From: Lithodes maja
Lineage: Eukaryota; Arthropoda; Malacostraca; Decapoda; Lithodidae
DNA length: 64,000 bases
Direction of reading: 5' to 3'
Assembly (NCBI GenBank): GCA_037953745.1
Contig: JBAKBP010003054.1
Coordinates: 62,001-126,000, forward strand
How positions within the stretch are numbered: the stretch's first letter is position 1; each line of letters opens with the position of its first letter. Below, one piece after another: positions 30,730 through 41,059 of the stretch. The position numbers and the translations under genes are program-made. The notes under the pieces are model-generated. The model saw only the letters and a list, made by a program, of their open reading frames with translations, searched no databases and was not told the origin of the DNA.

Positions 30730-30984
30730 GCCTAACACAATAGACAACCCTAACCTATAGGGGAAGAGTGGAGGAGGAGATGTACCCGAACTCTTTCTGG
30801 GGAGCCCAGGGACCCTGACTCGTACATCAGGGGGATTAGGGTGTAGGTTGTGCCATTCAGGGCTGGGGACTGGTCAATGCAGGAAGAGGACCTCGAAGCC
30901 CCACACTATGAAGGGGACTGCAGTGCGCAAGAGGGCCATGGAGGACAAGGAGTCCCCCAGGACTCCCTCACACACCATAGCTAG

Positions 30985-31130
30985 GCCCTCACCATCATCA
31001 ATACCAATCCACACACCACCCCCTTCTCATCCTCCCCCCACTCACTCGCCTTGCAAACCGAACTACTCTGTCTGTGTGTGGTGTATGTGAATTAAGAGGT
31101 GTTTTTCCGGTCCCGTCTCAAGACCACCGT
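30985..31130. repeat. Inverted repeat (partner about 40300-40480)
   Basis: TACCAATCCACAC, CTTCTCATCCTCCCCC, CACTCACTCGCC and CTACTCTGTCTGTGTG here recur as reverse complements at 40380-40475. CCGGTCCCGTC and CAAGACCACCGTC recur inverted near 40305-40335. The inner part is interrupted in the right copy by about 40 bp. Confidence 0.75.
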
Positions 31131-31349
31131 CGCAAGATCTACCCGAAAAAAAAAAATTCCGGTCCTGTCGCAAGCCCACCTTTAGCAAGCGAGACACCAA
31201 TATTCTCTTGCGACGGCAAGAGAGCTCCGGAGCTGGGTTGACGGCAAGCTGAAACATCTCACTCAACTTACGGTTTCTTCATTCTAATTTATTTCGGTAT
31301 ATTTGTTTATCCAAACATGATCTTATAATTTACTTGCCTATTATTAGGA

Positions 31350-32336
31350 TGGGGAAATATTGGAACAAGTAGAGTGTTTTAAATATTTAGGAGGAACGAT
31401 AAGCAGGAGTGGAGGTATGGAAATGGAGGTAAAACAGAGAGTGTGTGAAGGAAGGAAGGTTTTCGGAGCAATGGGAAGTATGTGGAAGACGAGAAATCTC
31501 GGAGTGAAAGTAAAAAGTGCACTGTATCAAGGAATTGTTGTGCCAACAGTGATGTATGGGGCTGAGACATGGGCTCTGAAGAAAAAGGAGAAAAGAGGGC
31601 TGGATGTGATGGAGATGAGCTGCTTGAGGAGTATGTGTGGAGTTACTCGTAGAGACAGATTGAGGAATGAAGAGATACGTAGGAGAGTGGGGCAGCAGGA
31701 ACATTTGTCAACCAGAGTGGACAGAAGGGTGCTGAGCTGGTATGGTCATGTTGAATGAATGGGAGATGAAAGGCTTACAAAGAGAATATGTGAGTCAGGT
31801 ACAAGAGGAGATAGAAGGGCAGGAAGACCCCCATTGAGATGGAGAGACTGTGTAAGAAAAGCTTTGGATGATAGAGGAATGACTATAGATCAGGCAGGGG
31901 AAGTGGTGGTGGACAGGAGTGAATGGAGAATGCTTGTGAATAGTTGAGTGAACACGTGGTCATTTGGAGTAAGGGGTCGGGCGCAAGTTGGACTAGATAA
32001 TAGTCCATCAGGCGCCTGGCCCGGGGAGACGATTAATATGAAGGGTGCGCCTGGAAGTGTGGTGGGAGGGCTTGTGGCTTTGGCTCCGCTGCATGTCTGC
32101 CTGCCGAGATCGGAACCTCTCCGGGTGGTCGGGGGCCGGGGGAGTGCTGGAGCGACCTTGGTGACCCTGGTCTCTGGGTCTTCTCCTGGGTTACCTGGCT
32201 GTGTGTGAGTTTGTGCTTTTTATCTGTGTTTATTTGTTGTTTTATGTTGTTTTTGTGTTTTCCCTGTTCTTGCTCTGTCTTGAGTCGGCTACCCCCAAAA
32301 TGGGGATTGGGCCTGAGCATATAGATAGATAGATAG
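31350..32336 (+). mobile_element. RTE-like LINE fragment with GATA tail, copy 1
   Basis: Flanked by the 10-bp duplication ATTATTAGGA (31340-31349 and 32337-32346). It is 5'-truncated, begins in the RT thumb, and ends with the short tail (TAGA)n at about 32320-32336. A second copy lies at 45833-46747. The 3' untranslated region (about 31950-32320) is well conserved between the two copies. Confidence 0.88.
31360..31947 (+). pseudogene. RTE-like RT C-terminus
   Basis: A frame of about 195 codons interrupted once by TGA at 31756-31758; copy 2 has Arg there (VERMGDERL). Motifs: VECFKYLGGTISRSGGMEMEVK, then VVPTVMYGAETWALKKKE (about residue 55), CLRSMCGVTRRDRLRNEEIR (about 82) and VLSWYGHVE. This is the usual RT C-terminus of RTE-group elements; there is no RNase H. 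It is a dead fragment. Confidence 0.82.
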
Positions 32337-32811
32337 ATTATTAGGAAGTAGGGTAATAAGAGCCCACAGTAACGAATATCCAATTGTTGATAATAAATTA
32401 ATGTCGAACAGTACGCTTGGTTAGATTTTGTCCACGAAACAACAACAAACCTCAGCTGTGACCATAAAAAAAAAAAAAAAAAAAATCCAGCTGAGAGTCG
32501 AGAATCGTGGATGTGGCAGATGCGCATTAATGTTCCGTGATTGGTCGGAGTGAATGTGTTTTATTCCGTGGGTTGTTTGTGATAAACATTAAAATAACTG
32601 TTTCATTGTAATTATTTGACTCAGTCATAAGTTCTGTACCCTTCTATTCGACCAGAAGAAGAAGAAGACTGTGATTGTGTATTGCGCCCTCTCTGCCTTT
32701 ATCTTGCCATATTACCCCAATAGTGACTGAAAATACCCCCACACTTCTTACCCGCTGCCCTCAACACATAGGGACAGTGGACAGGAAGCGATTCTCCAAT
32801 TCTTCATCACC

Positions 32812-34458
32812 ATGGAAGAGCCTGAAGAAGATGGAATGAGGCAGAGGCACCCGCCGCCAGAACACGCAGCCATGGACATCACAACAACCGCCGACGCTAC
32901 TCCTCAAAAGAGAAGCCTTGCCTCAGACAATGACGAAGATTCAGTGAATGGTTCAGGAAACCATAAAAAACCGAACAGAGCCTCCTCACCAAATCTACAC
33001 TTCAATGCCCCCCCAAATAGGCCTAGTGACACTGACAACGTGATAACCTACATTGTTCGAACAGCTGACAACTCCATTGCCTTCAACAATCCACACACCT
33101 TAACTAGAGCACTAAAAGATGTATATTTTGGCAAGTATATTCTACAGGCACAGGGAAGTCCTCACTTAATTGGTAAGGGATCTGCTTTCTGTTTCTCTAT
33201 ATTAGCCAAAGATATAGATAACCTTGCTGATTCACCGATTGAATCCATGACACAACTAGGCAGTTGGCAAGTAAAATGTCGGAAGGCCCGCTCCCCAGCC
33301 GACGCAGCAGAACATGGCATCACTTTCGGTAAGATTAGCCCTGTTTCTGAAGATTTGTCAGAAGAAGACATCTATAAATCACTAAAAACTCTAGGCACAC
33401 ACCCAGCTAGGCTACTTGAGGTCTTGAGGATCCCTCCTAGGTATAAGAATGGTGAAAAATCAAAATCCGATGCAGTAAGGCTATGCTTCGAAGGCGAGCT
33501 CCCGCCCCGAGTAGCAATAGATATGACGAGCTACCAGGTATCCCAATACACATTCCCCATTCTGCGCTGTTACAACTGCCACCGATTCGGACACAGTGCT
33601 ATATCATGCAGGAACAAGGTAAGATGCTCAATGTGCAGTGGATTCCATTCCCTAACATCAGGTTCTGACCAGCTAAGATGCCAAAATAATCCCCATTGCT
33701 ATTTCTGTGGTGGCACACATAGGGTAGTCTCCTTCAAGTGCCCAATCTATATCAAAGCTTCAGAAATTCATAACAAAGCTCAGGCAGACCTCTCAGCACT
33801 AAAAGATGTTAACCGACAATTACGTGAGCTTAACCCTATCAATGCCAAGTCTACACCACCCAATACACAAATTACAACAGATCCCAAGCCCACTAGAGCC
33901 GTCAGAGACGACCTAAGCTATGCTAAACTTTCAAACCCCTTTTCAGTCCTAGAAGACGAAGTCCCCGACCAGGATGACATTGAACTGGAAGAAGACGAAC
34001 ACGAGGTCACCATAAATCCGACTAATCATGGTAAAATCCTGATCCACAAGGCACCAATTCCCAGATCCCAACGCCAAAATGGCCCCAAAACTCAACGCTG
34101 TACCACAGCCCACCAACTTGACTTCGACGACATCACTCCATGCTCCAACACCGGAACACAGTCCCCCAACATCACAACACCCAATGTAACCGCTAATCCA
34201 AAATGCCAGACTTATCAACACCAACGTCAACCTCAAACCCAATCTGAACAAACCACAAAATCACAATTAAACACACACACACAGCACCAAGATGAAACCT
34301 ACGCAGCTTCAGCCGACTCAGCTTCCCACACGAGTACCGGTACACAACTTCTACATCTCCTACTTCAAGCAATACAGCTATACCTCAAAGGAACAACCTT
34401 CCCAGACATAATCTCTCGGCTTTGGCCATATGCAGTCGCTATAATACTCCCTCAATAA
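32812..34458 (+). CDS. LINE ORF1, zinc-knuckle RNA-binding protein
   Basis: An intact 548-residue frame beginning at ATG 32812. The N-terminal third is charged and disordered (MDITTTADATPQKRS). The middle third (about 75-240) has the RNA-recognition-like fold expected of such ORF1 proteins (ITYIVRTADNSIAF, LEVLRIPPRYKNG). Three Cys/His knuckles follow: CYNCHRFGHSAISC (about 254), CSMCSGFHS and CYFCGGTHRVVSFKC (about 297). The C-terminal part is Thr/Gln/Pro-rich. The protein would coat the element RNA and chaperone nucleic acids. The stop codon overlaps the ORF2 start as TAATG, suggesting termination-reinitiation. Confidence 0.9.
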   Translation: MEEPEEDGMRQRHPPPEHAAMDITTTADATPQKRSLASDNDEDSVNGSGNHKKPNRASSPNLHFNAPPNRPSDTDNVITYIVRTADNSIAFNNPHTLTRALKDVYFGKYILQAQGSPHLIGKGSAFCFSILAKDIDNLADSPIESMTQLGSWQVKCRKARSPADAAEHGITFGKISPVSEDLSEEDIYKSLKTLGTHPARLLEVLRIPPRYKNGEKSKSDAVRLCFEGELPPRVAIDMTSYQVSQYTFPILRCYNCHRFGHSAISCRNKVRCSMCSGFHSLTSGSDQLRCQNNPHCYFCGGTHRVVSFKCPIYIKASEIHNKAQADLSALKDVNRQLRELNPINAKSTPPNTQITTDPKPTRAVRDDLSYAKLSNPFSVLEDEVPDQDDIELEEDEHEVTINPTNHGKILIHKAPIPRSQRQNGPKTQRCTTAHQLDFDDITPCSNTGTQSPNITTPNVTANPKCQTYQHQRQPQTQSEQTTKSQLNTHTQHQDETYAASADSASHTSTGTQLLHLLLQAIQLYLKGTTFPDIISRLWPYAVAIILPQ

Positions 34459-37400
34459 TGGACCCGTCCTCCCCACCCTTAAAGTTCATGCTATGGAATG
34501 CCAGAAGCATCTTTAATAAGAATCACGACTTTAAAACAACGGTAGATAGGGACATGCCAACTATAATAGGCCTATGCGAAACTTGGTTGAATCCATCCAC
34601 CAACATAGTAATGCCAGGGTACACAATCTTCAGAGAAGACAGACTACAAGGCCTGAGAGGAGGAGGCTTGGCCATAATGGTACGTGAGAATATATCCTGC
34701 CGTATACTTGAACTCACCCCTTACAACAACAACAATAACGTAATAGAATCAATGGCCGTTCAGATAGCTCTCTCGGGAAAGTGGTGCTCCATCCTCCTCT
34801 GTTACAACCCCTGCAAAGATTTCACCATAACAGAAATCAACCATCTCTTTCAACAAGTCCCACCCCCATGCATGATTCTAGGAGACTTCAATGCACGACA
34901 CAAACTTTGGGACCCATACGCTCCACCAGGCTCCCTAAATCCTTCAGGAAAAGTGTTATTTCAGGTGCTTCTAGAATCTGTGAATTTAAATCTCCTAACA
35001 CCACCCGCCTTGGGCACACGCATAGATCCACATACAGGCCGCTCATCCACAATAGACCTCTGCATCGGCTCCCACATATTCAATGACGTTGATATAAAAC
35101 TAGGCCCATACATGGCAAGTGACCATCTCCCCATCTATATCACATCGACTTCACAAAAAATAACCTCGGACAACATCACTCGTCCCCACTGGAAAATAAC
35201 AGACAAAGGATGGCAAAACTTCCAAACCACCCTTAGACAAACAACACCAGTAAAGAATCAATCCCTAGAAGTACTAACGACATCCTTCACCCAGACACTT
35301 ACCAAAGCAGCCACATCAGCCTTCAAACTATACCACTCAAAGAAAGGGGCAAAGCCAAGAGTTCCTTGGTGGACCACAGAATGTGCTGAGGCTATAAATA
35401 GCAGACGTAAAGCCTGGTACACATGGCGGAGACAACCCACCATACATAACTGTTATAAATATAAACAGCTAAATTGTATCGCAACACGCATTATTCTCAA
35501 AGCAAAAAGAAAGGCCTGGGCAAGCTTCTGCAGTACCTTATCTTTCAACACTTCATCTACTCGAACTTGGAACTTCCTAAAAAGTATGAAAGGAAGAAAT
35601 AAACATTGTCCCCTCCCCCTGAGCCAAAACGGGGTCGCATTAATGACTGACACAGCCAAAGCAAATTTTCTAGCCTCCTTCTACAAAGACCAATACAGCA
35701 TCCCAGCTCCACTAATCAATCAAGATCTCCTGACTCGTCATATAAACACAGCTCTATCATCACCCTCGACACATGGCATTGACAACCCAATCACCAAACC
35801 CGAACTTCAGTACGCGATATCATCTCTCCCCGCCAAAAAAGCTATGGGAGCTGACTTAGTTGCCAATGAATTCCTCTCGCACCTTACACTCCATTGGCAA
35901 GATCACCTTATAACCTTATTCAACAAAAGCTGGCAGACCGGAACATTTCCCAACGCATGGAAGCAATCTGTAATTCTCCCATTCCCAAAACCAGGCAAAG
36001 ACCCCTCCAACCCTGCTTCACTACGCCCAATAGTCCTACTATCGTGCATAGGAAAATTACTGGAGAAAATAATTGCCCGACGACTCAGCTGGTGGTTTGA
36101 AACCCATCACAAACTGTCACCAGAACAAAGTGGATTCAGACCAGGCAGAGGCACAGTTGATATCCTCCTCAATTTAGAACAACGAATCCAAGAAACCTAC
36201 AACAACAACAAAATAATGCTGATACTATTCCTTGACTTAAAAAGCGCCTTCGATTCAGCCTCCCACAAAGGCATATTATATAAACTATCAAAGATGGGCA
36301 TTGAAGGACTTCCCTTAAAATGGTTTCACAGCTTCTTAGAACACCGAACATTTAAAGTAGCAATAGGAGGCACGCTATCTCAAGAACACCCCCATCACAG
36401 AGGACTACCTCAAGGCTCAGGCATCAGTCCACCCCTATTCAATGCTCTATTGTCAGACATACCCAAAACACCTCACACCACCCACCTGATATACGCCGAT
36501 GACGTAGCCATTATATGTGAAGCCACAACCCTACACGAAGCAGAACACCACCTACAGGAAGCCACAGACCTGATAGCAGAATGGTCGACAGAATGGGGAC
36601 TTCAGATCAACAAGCAGAAAAGCGCCCTAATGTGCTTCACCCGCAAAAGACTTCCAAGATTACCTAACATAATCATCGAAAACACCCCAATTCAACTAGT
36701 GAGAGAACATACCTTCCTCGGCTTGAAACTAGATGGCCCTTCCCTGACGTGGAACAAACACATTGATTACCTCCGCACATCCTGTACAAAACGTCTAAAC
36801 ATCATGAAGTACCTGGCCGGGGCAAGATGGGGAGCCAGTAGAGAAATGCTATTAAAATTCTATACAGTATATATCCAGAGCAAAGTACAATATGGCAGCC
36901 CCGTATACGGTTCAGCCGCTCCAACACACCTAGACAAGCTCAACACAATCCAAAACTCAGCCCTTCGAATAGCGCTGGGAGCATTCTGTTCATCGCCAAT
37001 AGTCTCCCTCCAGGCCGAAGCAGGTTTACTGCCACTTAATCGTACCAGACAATTGACAGACAGCAAATGGCTATTGAAAGCTTCCCAGCTACCAGAAAAC
37101 CATCCCCTACAATTGTCCGTCACCAGAGAATTGACAAACAGACCCATAAACAGGCAAGGATATCGAACATCCTTCATCTCTCGCTCCGCTCACACTTTAC
37201 AAAGACTGACAGGCACCACAATCCATTCAGCACCCACAGCACCAGTTCCACCAGTCCCCCCGTGGATAACCCTAACCAACATGATCTTCACAACTCTACA
37301 TCCGTCCTTCAAAAAATCACAGGACTCAGCCAAAGCCAAACACCTATTCAACGAACTACACCACACTAAATTCACAAACCACTCCCCAATCTTTACAGAC

Positions 37401-38267
37401 GGCTCATACATCCCATCCCCCCCATCAGCTGCAGCAGCCGTCTATTATGAAGAGATAAGCATCTGCCAGTCATGGAAACTCGCTGCCACCCACTCTAACA
37501 TCACCTCAGAACTTTTTGCAATCCAAAAAGCACTCCAGTTTTGCCAATCACATCTCCCACTACAGAATATAGTAATATACACAGATTCCCAATCTTCACT
37601 CCATCTACTCCTCTCGCCCAATCCCGAATCGCATAGAAACATAGTCCACACCATACAACATATCCTCATCACGACACTTAACTCGCCCAGAAATATCAAA
37701 CTACAATGGATCCCCTCACATGTTGGCATTAAGGGTAACGCAATCGCAGACGAGGCAGCCAAATTAGGACACCAGCTAACTTCCATCGAGCCTCTACCCC
37801 ATGACATCCACACACTATCAGCAGTGAGCAGAACAAGGGCAAGACAAGAATGGGACACAGAGCTTTCAAACCTCCTCCCTGAAAAGCACTTAGGCCTCTT
37901 CAGAACCGACTCATCACCCCATCCATGGACACGATCCCAAACTAGGAACATCGATGTCGTAATTACGCGCCTCAGAATCGGTCATTCCGGGTTGAACAAA
38001 CATCTACACAGATTGAAATTGGCCCCGGATCCACACTGCCCTTGGTGCAGAAACACCGAAGACACCATCGCTCATTTTCTTCTGCATTGCCCAAGATTTC
38101 ACTCCATGAGAACAATCCTTAAAGACACCTTAAACAGGATGAATATTAATAACATAACCATCCCCGTACTACTAGGAGCAATAGACGTGACCCCAGAGAA
38201 AAGGCAGAGAGTGTTACAATGCACAATTAATTTCCTTAAAAAGTCGGGGAGAATTCCACGACTCTAA
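34458..38267 (+). CDS. LINE ORF2: endonuclease, RT and RNase H
   Basis: An intact frame of 1269 residues from the ATG at 34458 (the phase is open from 34422). An APE-type endonuclease comes first: MLWNARSIF, CETWLN, ILGDFNARHKLWD, STIDLCIGS and ASDHLPIYI. RT follows, with KKAMGADLVANEF, FPKPGKDP, LRPIVLLSCIGKLLEK, motif A LFLDLKSAFDSA, motif B GLPQGSGISPPLF and active site IYADDVAII (about residue 680). RNase H is visible as IFTDGSYIPS, SELFAIQKAL, IYTDSQSSL and WIPSHVGIKGNAIADEAA (about 980-1110). The C-terminus has a CCHC motif, CPWCRNTEDTIAHFLLHC. The protein nicks the target and reverse transcribes the RNA in place. All catalytic residues are present. Confidence 0.94.
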   Translation: MDPSSPPLKFMLWNARSIFNKNHDFKTTVDRDMPTIIGLCETWLNPSTNIVMPGYTIFREDRLQGLRGGGLAIMVRENISCRILELTPYNNNNNVIESMAVQIALSGKWCSILLCYNPCKDFTITEINHLFQQVPPPCMILGDFNARHKLWDPYAPPGSLNPSGKVLFQVLLESVNLNLLTPPALGTRIDPHTGRSSTIDLCIGSHIFNDVDIKLGPYMASDHLPIYITSTSQKITSDNITRPHWKITDKGWQNFQTTLRQTTPVKNQSLEVLTTSFTQTLTKAATSAFKLYHSKKGAKPRVPWWTTECAEAINSRRKAWYTWRRQPTIHNCYKYKQLNCIATRIILKAKRKAWASFCSTLSFNTSSTRTWNFLKSMKGRNKHCPLPLSQNGVALMTDTAKANFLASFYKDQYSIPAPLINQDLLTRHINTALSSPSTHGIDNPITKPELQYAISSLPAKKAMGADLVANEFLSHLTLHWQDHLITLFNKSWQTGTFPNAWKQSVILPFPKPGKDPSNPASLRPIVLLSCIGKLLEKIIARRLSWWFETHHKLSPEQSGFRPGRGTVDILLNLEQRIQETYNNNKIMLILFLDLKSAFDSASHKGILYKLSKMGIEGLPLKWFHSFLEHRTFKVAIGGTLSQEHPHHRGLPQGSGISPPLFNALLSDIPKTPHTTHLIYADDVAIICEATTLHEAEHHLQEATDLIAEWSTEWGLQINKQKSALMCFTRKRLPRLPNIIIENTPIQLVREHTFLGLKLDGPSLTWNKHIDYLRTSCTKRLNIMKYLAGARWGASREMLLKFYTVYIQSKVQYGSPVYGSAAPTHLDKLNTIQNSALRIALGAFCSSPIVSLQAEAGLLPLNRTRQLTDSKWLLKASQLPENHPLQLSVTRELTNRPINRQGYRTSFISRSAHTLQRLTGTTIHSAPTAPVPPVPPWITLTNMIFTTLHPSFKKSQDSAKAKHLFNELHHTKFTNHSPIFTDGSYIPSPPSAAAAVYYEEISICQSWKLAATHSNITSELFAIQKALQFCQSHLPLQNIVIYTDSQSSLHLLLSPNPESHRNIVHTIQHILITTLNSPRNIKLQWIPSHVGIKGNAIADEAAKLGHQLTSIEPLPHDIHTLSAVSRTRARQEWDTELSNLLPEKHLGLFRTDSSPHPWTRSQTRNIDVVITRLRIGHSGLNKHLHRLKLAPDPHCPWCRNTEDTIAHFLLHCPRFHSMRTILKDTLNRMNINNITIPVLLGAIDVTPEKRQRVLQCTINFLKKSGRIPRL

Positions 38268-38340
38268 AGGCAGTCCTGACAAAACTGTCCTCGCTAGGGT
38301 TTATTAGTGACGTCCAGTTGCTACCTTCCCTCCAACACAT

Positions 38341-38356
38341 CAACAACAACAACAAC
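38341..38356 (+). repeat. (CAA)n tail of the I-like LINE
   Basis: Five CAA units close the element in place of poly-A. They are followed at once by the target duplication. Confidence 0.88.
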
Positions 38357-38930
38357 ATTATTTGACTCATCATAATCTACAAAGTATAATAGTGTCTTCT
38401 AATATAATTCTCGTAAATGCCGTTTAGCATTGATAGTTTGCAATACAAGCAGGCATTAACCAAACATGCAACTGTACCAAAGTCAACTGATGCCCGAACG
38501 AACACTTACAGTTCAGTACTATACGTATTTGAAAATTAAATGACATTTGACTGTTTAAGCACATAAACAGGTAGTAAAACACTTTAGTACATGTAATATA
38601 AGGCAAGTACTACATTTAAAGTAGCCTACATGTTCATGGAACTTATTAAATGTTCTGTTGGGGGAGGGGGGAAGTGGTTGGAACAGCCGTTCCTGAGGCG
38701 GGAAGTTTAAATCTATTGAACAGACTGTTATCAAGCTTTTCACTCAGGGGTATATTAATGTAAATATATTCATGGGTATACACATATTTATGTAGCCAAT
38801 GCTATTTCCTGTATTTTACTTGTACGAAAATCAGGTAGCCTACAGCTGTGAAGATATTCTCCTTTTGTTTACCCTCAACACTCTGCCTCACCAAGCCTAT
38901 AAACCACTTGCGAGTTTCAGGCTATAATCA

Positions 38931-39376
38931 ATTGGTTAAGTTATCACTGGTTGGGATGGTATTGGTTCAGATGGTTACTGGTTGAAAAGGTAACTGGTTG
39001 ACTTGAGACTGGTTAGGATGTCACTGGTTGAGGTTTCATGGTTAAACTGACATGGAACCAGCTTTCTCAGCTAAATGGTTTTGTTTCTACTTTCTCTGCT
39101 TAGCCTAATCTTTTCTATTAGGCCTATATCTTTCTCTGATTAATCTTTTCTGTTCTATCTTGTCTACAATACTCATTCATTGAGCTTTTTCTCTTCCTTC
39201 TCGCTGTTGTCATTGGATGGGTGGATGTGAATTGACTGCTTGTGATGTTCAGGGCAAAAGGAAGTTGGAGCTGTAGACATCGATATTTAGCAGAATTAAC
39301 AGCGAAAATGCGGTTGTAAATTAAATTATACATAACCATCATAACCCTACATTATTACTGTACTTTTGTTTAGTAT
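38931..39376. other. Spacer of the palindrome with ACTGGTTG repeats
   Basis: The 446-bp unpaired loop between the arms. Its left part (38930-39050) has six to eight spaced ACTGGTTG/ATTGGTT units. The remainder shows no gene. Confidence 0.7.
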
Positions 39377-40083
39377 TGATTATAGCCTGAAACTCGCAAG
39401 TGGTTTATAGGCTTGGTGAGGCAGAGTGTTGAGGGTAAACAAAAGGAGAACAATTATCTTCACAGCTGTAGGCTACCCGATGTTCGTACAAGTAAAATAC
39501 AGGAAATAGCATTGGCTACATAAATATGTGTATACCCATGAATATAATTACATTAATATACCCCTGAGTGAAAAGCTTGATAACAGAGTCTGTTCAATAG
39601 ATTTAAATTTCCGCCTCAGGAACGGCTGTTCCATCCACTTCCCCCCTCCCCCAACAGTACATTTAATAAGTTCCATGAACATGTAGGCTACTTTAAATGT
39701 AGTACTTGCCTTATATTACATATACTAAAGTGTTTTACTACCTTTTTATATGCGCTTAAACAGTCAAATGTCATTTAATTTTCAAATACGATTAGTGTAC
39801 TGAACTGTAAGTGTTCGTTCGGGCATCAGTTGACTTTGGTACAGTTGCATGTTTGGTTAATGCCTCCTTGTATTGCAAACTATCAATGCTAAATGGCATT
39901 TACGAGATTTATAATAGAAGACTCTATTATACTTTGTAGATTATGATGAGTCAAATAATTACAATGAAACAGTTATTTTAATGTTTATCACAAACAACCC
40001 ACGGAATAAAACATATTCACTCCGACCAATCACGGAACATTAGTGCGCACCTGCCACATCCACGATTCTCGACTCTCTGCTGG
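39377..40083. repeat. Right arm of the palindrome
   Basis: Reverse complement of 32486-32623 plus 38370-38930. It carries the undisturbed target (TGAGTCAAATAATTACAATG on the plus strand), which proves that the I-like LINE inserted after the two arms had formed. Confidence 0.9.
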
Positions 40084-40299
40084 AAATAAATCAAGTTATA
40101 GGCCTATGCTAAAAGTATTTACCGATTGTTTTTTCACATCAGAATTGCATGTATATAATCCTTATGATAATTAAATTGACGGTGAATGTTATTCCGATGA
40201 AATGAAAGTTGTATAGCCTAGCCTATATATTTGCAAAATGGTGCGCTGGCTTGGAGCAAGCCTGTGTTTTTTTCCCGTCTTGTGATGATCTCGCGACGG
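40084..40299. other. AT-rich stretch between repeats
   Basis: No feature recognised. The left arm has an A-run and unrelated sequence at the corresponding place, so this may be where the two arms differ by insertion. Confidence 0.4.
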
Positions 40300-40484
40300 C
40301 TCGGTTGAGACGGTGGTCTTGCGACGGGACCGGAAAATCACGTCTTTAATATCTCCAAACCCAGAAAACTCCACAAATTATTATCAGACACCACACATAG
40401 ACAGAGTAGTTCGGATTGCAGGGCGAGTGAGTGGGGGAGGATGAGAAGGGGTAGGTGGTGTGGGGATTGGTATTGGTGATTTTT

Positions 40485-41044
40485 CCAATAGAGGCACTGA
40501 TAGAGGATTTTCTACCTATTTTTCTGTATTCTGAATATTATTATGGCATGCGAAACACTATATAAATACATGCGATATAAGATAAAAAAAACAACAACAC
40601 ATCAATGTGTTAGACAAAGACAAGGTATATTCCCTCAAAATCAACAATATTAACTCCCATAAATAAATCTTAGATCCCTACTAAAACTCCCAAGATCACA
40701 TGGTCAGGGGAAAAAATTGAAGATCTTGTGAAAATAGCCAACCACTCGCATCACTGGGAATGAGGTCTTCACCGTACCCGACATTTTCCGCCATCTTGTT
40801 TGTTGTCATAAGTGACGTCAGTATCTCTTAGGTCAACCCAGTCCAACTCAGCCGAACTCGGTACCCAGGGGCCAGGGCTGACTTTACCCAGGTACACCTA
40901 GTCCCAGATGACGTCACTGGCTCGCGAAAACCTCCAATGGGACTGGGTCGACCCAGGTACACCTAGGTACAGAGACTCGGGAAAACTGAGCTGACCCAGG
41001 TATACCTGGGTGTACCTTGGTCAATTGTCTCACGAAAACGCGCC
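40485..41044 (+). repeat. Direct repeat, copy 2, with element end
   Basis: Same order of motifs as 29740-30310, then GTCTCACGAAAACGCGCC at the right end. A related end, GTCTCGCGAAAATGCTCC, occurs at about 42517, on the far side of the next LINE fragment. Confidence 0.75.
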
Positions 41045-41059
41045 TTACGTCAGTTTTAG

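Larger units (their letters stand above)
32624..38356 (+). mobile_element. Full-length two-ORF LINE with RNase H (I-like)
   Basis: The 5733-bp element is flanked by the 13-bp duplication ATTATTTGACTCA (32611-32623 and 38357-38369). The uninterrupted target is preserved, inverted, in the right palindrome arm near 39947-39962. It has a 5' untranslated region of about 190 bp, ORF1, ORF2 overlapping by one base, and a (CAA)n tail at 38341-38356. Endonuclease, RT, RNase H and a C-terminal zinc motif in ORF2 fit the I superfamily. Both ORFs are open, so this may be an active copy. Confidence 0.92.
32486..38930. repeat. Left arm of a ~700-bp palindrome, split by a LINE
   Basis: The arm consists of 32486-32623 plus 38370-38930, separated by the two-ORF LINE and its target duplication. 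Its reverse complement is 39377-40083. Matching blocks include GAGTCGAGAATCGTGGATGT, GTTTGTGATAAACATTAAAA, CAACTGATGCCCGAACGAAC and CCACTTGCGAGTTTCAGGC. The arms differ by scattered substitutions and small indels. Confidence 0.9.
29648..41044. mobile_element. Mosaic foldback-type DNA element with nested LINEs
   Basis: The outer ends are inverted: GGCGCATTTTCG at 29648-29659 and CGAAAACGCGCC at 41033-41044. Inside, about 29740-30310 is a direct repeat of about 40485-41030. About 30985-31130 pairs inverted with about 40300-40480, and 32486-38930 (minus a LINE) pairs inverted with 39377-40083. No transposase gene is found. The simplest reading is a non-autonomous TIR/foldback element, perhaps two merged copies, into which two LINEs later inserted. 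The outer boundaries are less sure than the inner repeats; no target duplication is clear. Confidence 0.5.

Noticed and set aside
31948..32208. Short protein conserved in both RTE-like copies (also 46357-46602)
   Set aside because: It lies in the LINE 3' untranslated region; the conservation is explained by recent common origin of the copies.
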